Shown here piece after piece: positions 60,064-64,000 of a stretch of 64,000 nt of DNA. The stretch's first letter is position 1. Every line of letters starts with the position of its first letter. The translations under genes and the position numbers were made by a program. Source of the stretch: Micropterus salmoides (lineage: Eukaryota; Chordata; Actinopteri; Centrarchiformes; Centrarchidae); contig NW_024042261.1 of the NCBI RefSeq assembly GCF_014851395.1, forward strand, positions 37,473,942 through 37,537,941, given 5' to 3'. The notes under the pieces were generated by a model. The model searched no databases. It was not told where the DNA came from and worked only from the letters and a program-made list of their open reading frames with translations.

Positions 60064-63000
60064 GTCAGGATCTCATGATAACACTGTCACTGAGCCCTAA
60101 CTTCGGCTTTTCACTGGAAATACAACAAGTCTTTGTATTTAGCACCTTCATGCTTCCTTTCGCCTCTCCATAACTTTAAGTTTCATTCCAATGCACGGGC
60201 TTTAAATAGTAAATACAGCTTTAGCACATTTTGTATCCAGTAAAAACCTGAAACCTGTAACCATGATCTTGTTGTACCAAGAAAGACGATCTCAGCATTA
60301 TGTTGAGTGCAGGAAACATTCATCTAAAAACAAGCTTGGTCACACGTCCGTAGGTCATTTAAATCGCCCAGATTTAAGTAATGACCTTCACACCTCTGGT
60401 ACGTCTTTATACTAATGAAATGTGCTTGAAAAAGACAGAAGAAACAAATGCTCAGGTACACTGTTGTGAAATAAATGGGTGGAATTATTTCTGGAATAAA
60501 ATTAACTCTTTATCTTCCAGAGACAAAAATACTTGAATGGAAGCAGAACAAAAGACTCATCAAAGAGCTCCAGTGCTTCTGTCCTCTGGGAATACATCTC
60601 TTTAAAGGGATTTTTTTGTTTTGACTGAAACGTCAGAATTAAAATAAAGCATTTCGAATTGTGTTTTGTCCAACTGTATCCGTCCTCCTGATGAGCTGCT
60701 TGTTCTGCTTTAAAGTGATTTTCAAACCAGTTAGACATCAAACTAAAGCTCTGGGCATGATGCAGCTGAAATCACAGAGCAAATCCCCGCATGTCGGACC
60801 TCCATTCAGCAGCAGTTTGCTCCACACGCTCACAGCTGGGAGATGCTCAGTACGCCCAGGTCTGTACTGCAGCCCCCCTGGAGCCGCCGGGGTTTCTGCA
60901 TCTTGCTCGCGGCCATGCCAATAGTAGGTGACGGTAAATGTTACAACCCTCATTGACTTCCAGACAGAAAAGGGGTTTGAACAGTGACCTCAGACCGCTC
61001 CTCTGCCCAGCATATCTTTGCTCTGCTGCTCTGTTCAAAGAGCTGCTTGCAAATGGTGTGTTTGCCCATATTAAAACACAAATTCAGGCAAATCTGAAGT
61101 TATTATTGCTGACACAAACTTCTCAAACACACAGACTGTAATGAGCCATGGCTCTAAATCATGCAGAAAATCAGATTGTTGATGACCAAATCAGGCCATG
61201 TCATTTTTAGACATGTAATTCACTATACATTTGTTTAAGTAAACATGAATCCAATCAAACTTGCATCAGAACAGGACAGCAGAACCAGACTCATCATCAA
61301 ATCAAGTACAGGAGAATACAGAAGTCCTGTTGTAGCTTTATCCCAAAATGTGTAATGACTAAGTTTATTCTCAGGCCTGTTCATAGAGCTTTCAACTCCC
61401 ATTGCCTAAGATCCTCTTGCACTCTTTGCCTAAATCATATCTAACACAGTGTGACCCTGCCTTTGCTGTAACATCCAAACTTTGCCACATCATCACTGAG
61501 GAAATCCAGCTCACAACTTATAACATTTGGAGCCCATTAACAGTAATTATTCATTTCAATGTACGTCCAAATGACCAACAGCCAGTCAGGCAGTCAGATG
61601 TGTGAGAAGGAAAACAAACCAGGTTCAGATAAACAGTCATGCGTTTATTGAAAAGGCTGTAATGGGTTGGATGTTTTGCCCTGGAGACACGAAAAGGTAC
61701 GGGCCAGCTGGTGTAACTTGTCCGTGTGCTCAGGTGAGCGTTCACTCACGCACACACACACACACACACATTAATACACCACTAGGCTGCAGCCCATGAA
61801 ATAACATAATTGAAATTGGTAAAGTGCAGCACGCTCACTGCTCTCAACAGCTATTAACTTCTTGTTAAGTCATCGTTGTTGTCGAGTATTTCTGGAGGGA
61901 CTTTGGGGGGAAATGGACTTTCCTGCGTTTGTTGCTGACAGCAGCGAATGCTTAAATCTCCTACATTCATTACCAGTCATCAGGTCCAATGTTTTGGTGA
62001 GCAAATTACTGGTCAATTCCCAGAGACGGTGCAGTGGCTGAATTACAAAAAATACACCCTGGAATGTTTGTCCACTGTTGGCTCTCATTAGTCTGATGTT
62101 ATTTTGTGATGAAGTGCGATTTACCCTTTGTCTGAGTCCAATTTCCGTCAACCTGCCCTAGCTAGTTCAACTTTAATTATATATTTTCTACACATCTGTC
62201 AGAGTGCCTTTGATTCAGCTGCAGATTTTGCATTTGCATTATTTTTCTATTAGCAAAAACTTTGCATGTGGCGTAGTTTTTCCTGATATATGTGGTTCTT
62301 TTTTTCCTTTTGAAGAGTCTTTATTACAAGATTGACTTGTGACAAGCCTAATTATAGTTATCCTGACCACTAGAAGGGCACCCACCCAGCCACAGCCCGT
62401 TTACCCTGCTGCATTCTGGGAAGAGATATAGAAGTTTCAGCTGCCGCACCACCAGCCTTCAGAGCACTGCTCTATTGAAAATGTTTTATTTCTGTTTTGT
62501 AACATTTTTATAATTGCTTCTGTGTTAATGTAGATTGTCTGCTACGTAGCACAAAGTGCTTGAGTTACAAAACTCCACTTCATTATATAACCTGTTATAT
62601 TGTGACAATAAATGAACCTACCTACTGTTAGAGACACGTTTGTGTCACCTGATGAGTCCAATGTTCATTCTCCTTTTAAGTCCGGTTTGGTCTCCACCAA
62701 CTCCTGAGAAAATTGCTGGTTCTTTAGCTACTAGATGTTCCACTTTCTCCAGCAGCTGGTATCCAACTGTGTCTGTCTGCTGTTTGGTGCTGGGGAGGTA
62801 GTGTACACTGGGTTTATCAGAGCTTGTTTACTGAAAACAGCTTCCTGCTGAATCACAAATATGCTGTAAAACCAAAACTAGGTGCTAAAAGAGGGTAAAA
62901 GAATACGTAGCTGCAGAGTTGGTTAGAATTATCTTACATAACTGCCTGTAAAGCAAATTAAACAAATGTTTTATTTAATACAAAAGATCATTAGGCAGTA

Positions 63001-64000
63001 ATATTCCGATACAGTTGTGAAGAGTAGCTAGACCTGCCTCAAGAAATAAAAAAAATACATCAACAAACCACAAAGTGAGCTCAGAAATTCTGTGCCGTTA
63101 TCAATATCTCTGTGGCGGAAGGTTATTTTTCACCTTTACCTCCTGGGACCACATGCTACGTCTACGAGCTGAGGATACCGATGCCAAACCGCTCCCCTGC
63201 CCTCAATAATAATCATTTTATAATCTCACTTTAGTTAATCTATAAACCCAAGTAGGATGTTCAGATGCTTTTTAGTCACTTACAGTATATTAAAACTTCA
63301 TGCGTGTGAATGGAGCTGGTGAAGAAAAAGCCTCAACTCCTTTTGTGCTGTTAGTATAGATAAAATTGAAATGATCTTATTTATTTATGTGACTGAATTT
63401 CACCATCAGGTCCTCAGCCTCAGCCAGAAAGAGAGATTTTTCAGACCTTTTCTTCTGAAAAAGTAAAAGTCATGGATACAGATTTTAGATTTATACACCT
63501 GTGGTAGACATTTAGGATTCTTTCAGTTCCAATCTAATAAGGAACAATGGGGGAAAGGGGAGAGCGGCCTGGGTGAGGATAACCATTTACAGCTCTCCCT
63601 TTCACTTTCCATCTAAATGCTACCCTTTCTCCAGCCTCACCCTTCCCTCCCTATAACTCACTTTTAGATATAGCTGCCCACCTCAGATTCCTACTAATCA
63701 ATCAAGCTGTTTCAAAGCTTTCAGCACAATGCCGAGAATATAATTGTGGTTATAAATCCATGTTTTGATTCATTGTTTTGCCCAAAACAGTCGAAGCTGA
63801 GTCTATCAGAATCTGCATCGCAAATTTCCTACATGGCATTACAGAGCATGTAATCTACAGTACATGGCAAAACTGGATTTCTCATTACATTTTTGGTTGT
63901 TGCATAAAAATGATTGAAAGTTAAGTTAAAGTTTCTCTTGCACATTGAAAACCAGATTCAAAATAATTCAGATTCAGTAAGCAGATGTGATCCCCCTGTT
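60064..64000 (+). other. lrfn-like intron after coding exon 3, open at window end
   Basis: At least 3937 bp of intron follow the GTCAGG donor. A (CA)n microsatellite lies at 61749-61770. Around 61800-62340 is repeat-poor, AT-rich DNA with several TAATTA-like motifs. A short tail with ACAATAAATGA near 62600 resembles a SINE/LINE 3' end. I see no further exon or gene. Confidence 0.6.
61749..61770 (+). repeat. (CA)n microsatellite
   Basis: CA run of about 11 units. Confidence 0.9.

Overview
The window is vertebrate nuclear DNA, most likely from a spiny-rayed (percomorph/acanthomorph) teleost. The evidence is a spliced LRR adhesion-protein gene with GT-AG introns, an AT-rich background full of (CA)n, (CT)n and (TA)n microsatellites, Tc1/mariner elements, tRNA-derived SINEs, an RLE-type LINE fragment, and short repeats of the kind common in teleosts. 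There are no bacterial or viral genes, operons, CRISPR arrays or functional tRNA/rRNA genes. Repeat family names come from memory of teleost sequence, because no database search was possible.

Layout. About 1-49,000 has no supportable host gene. It holds: a deleted Tc1-like element (2382-3142); tRNA-like SINE copies (3485, 8735, 15120, 29785, 45645); a degenerate ~30-bp minisatellite (11905-12303); three non-autonomous DNA transposons (about 13240-13805, 18505-19235, 27015-27789); a Tc1 5' remnant (about 22460-22600); microsatellites; a long hairpin (48691-48802); and several repeat-poor stretches that look like conserved non-coding DNA. At 49066-50704 lies a complete, apparently young Tc1/mariner element with an uninterrupted 346-codon DD34E transposase and 217-bp terminal inverted repeats that differ at only one position by eye.

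At 52062-60063 three plus-strand exons encode the signal peptide, LRRNT cap and first six leucine-rich repeats of an LRFN/SALM-family synaptic adhesion protein, closest in remembered motifs to LRFN3. The rest (last LRR, LRRCT, Ig, FN3, transmembrane segment) must lie beyond position 64,000. The introns carry an antisense RLE-type LINE 3' fragment and other repeats.

I found no clear undescribed biological system. The items most worth checking are the intact Tc1 element beside the gene, the LRR region split over three small exons, the ~30-bp minisatellite, the TTAA-flanked MITE and the candidate regulatory islands.
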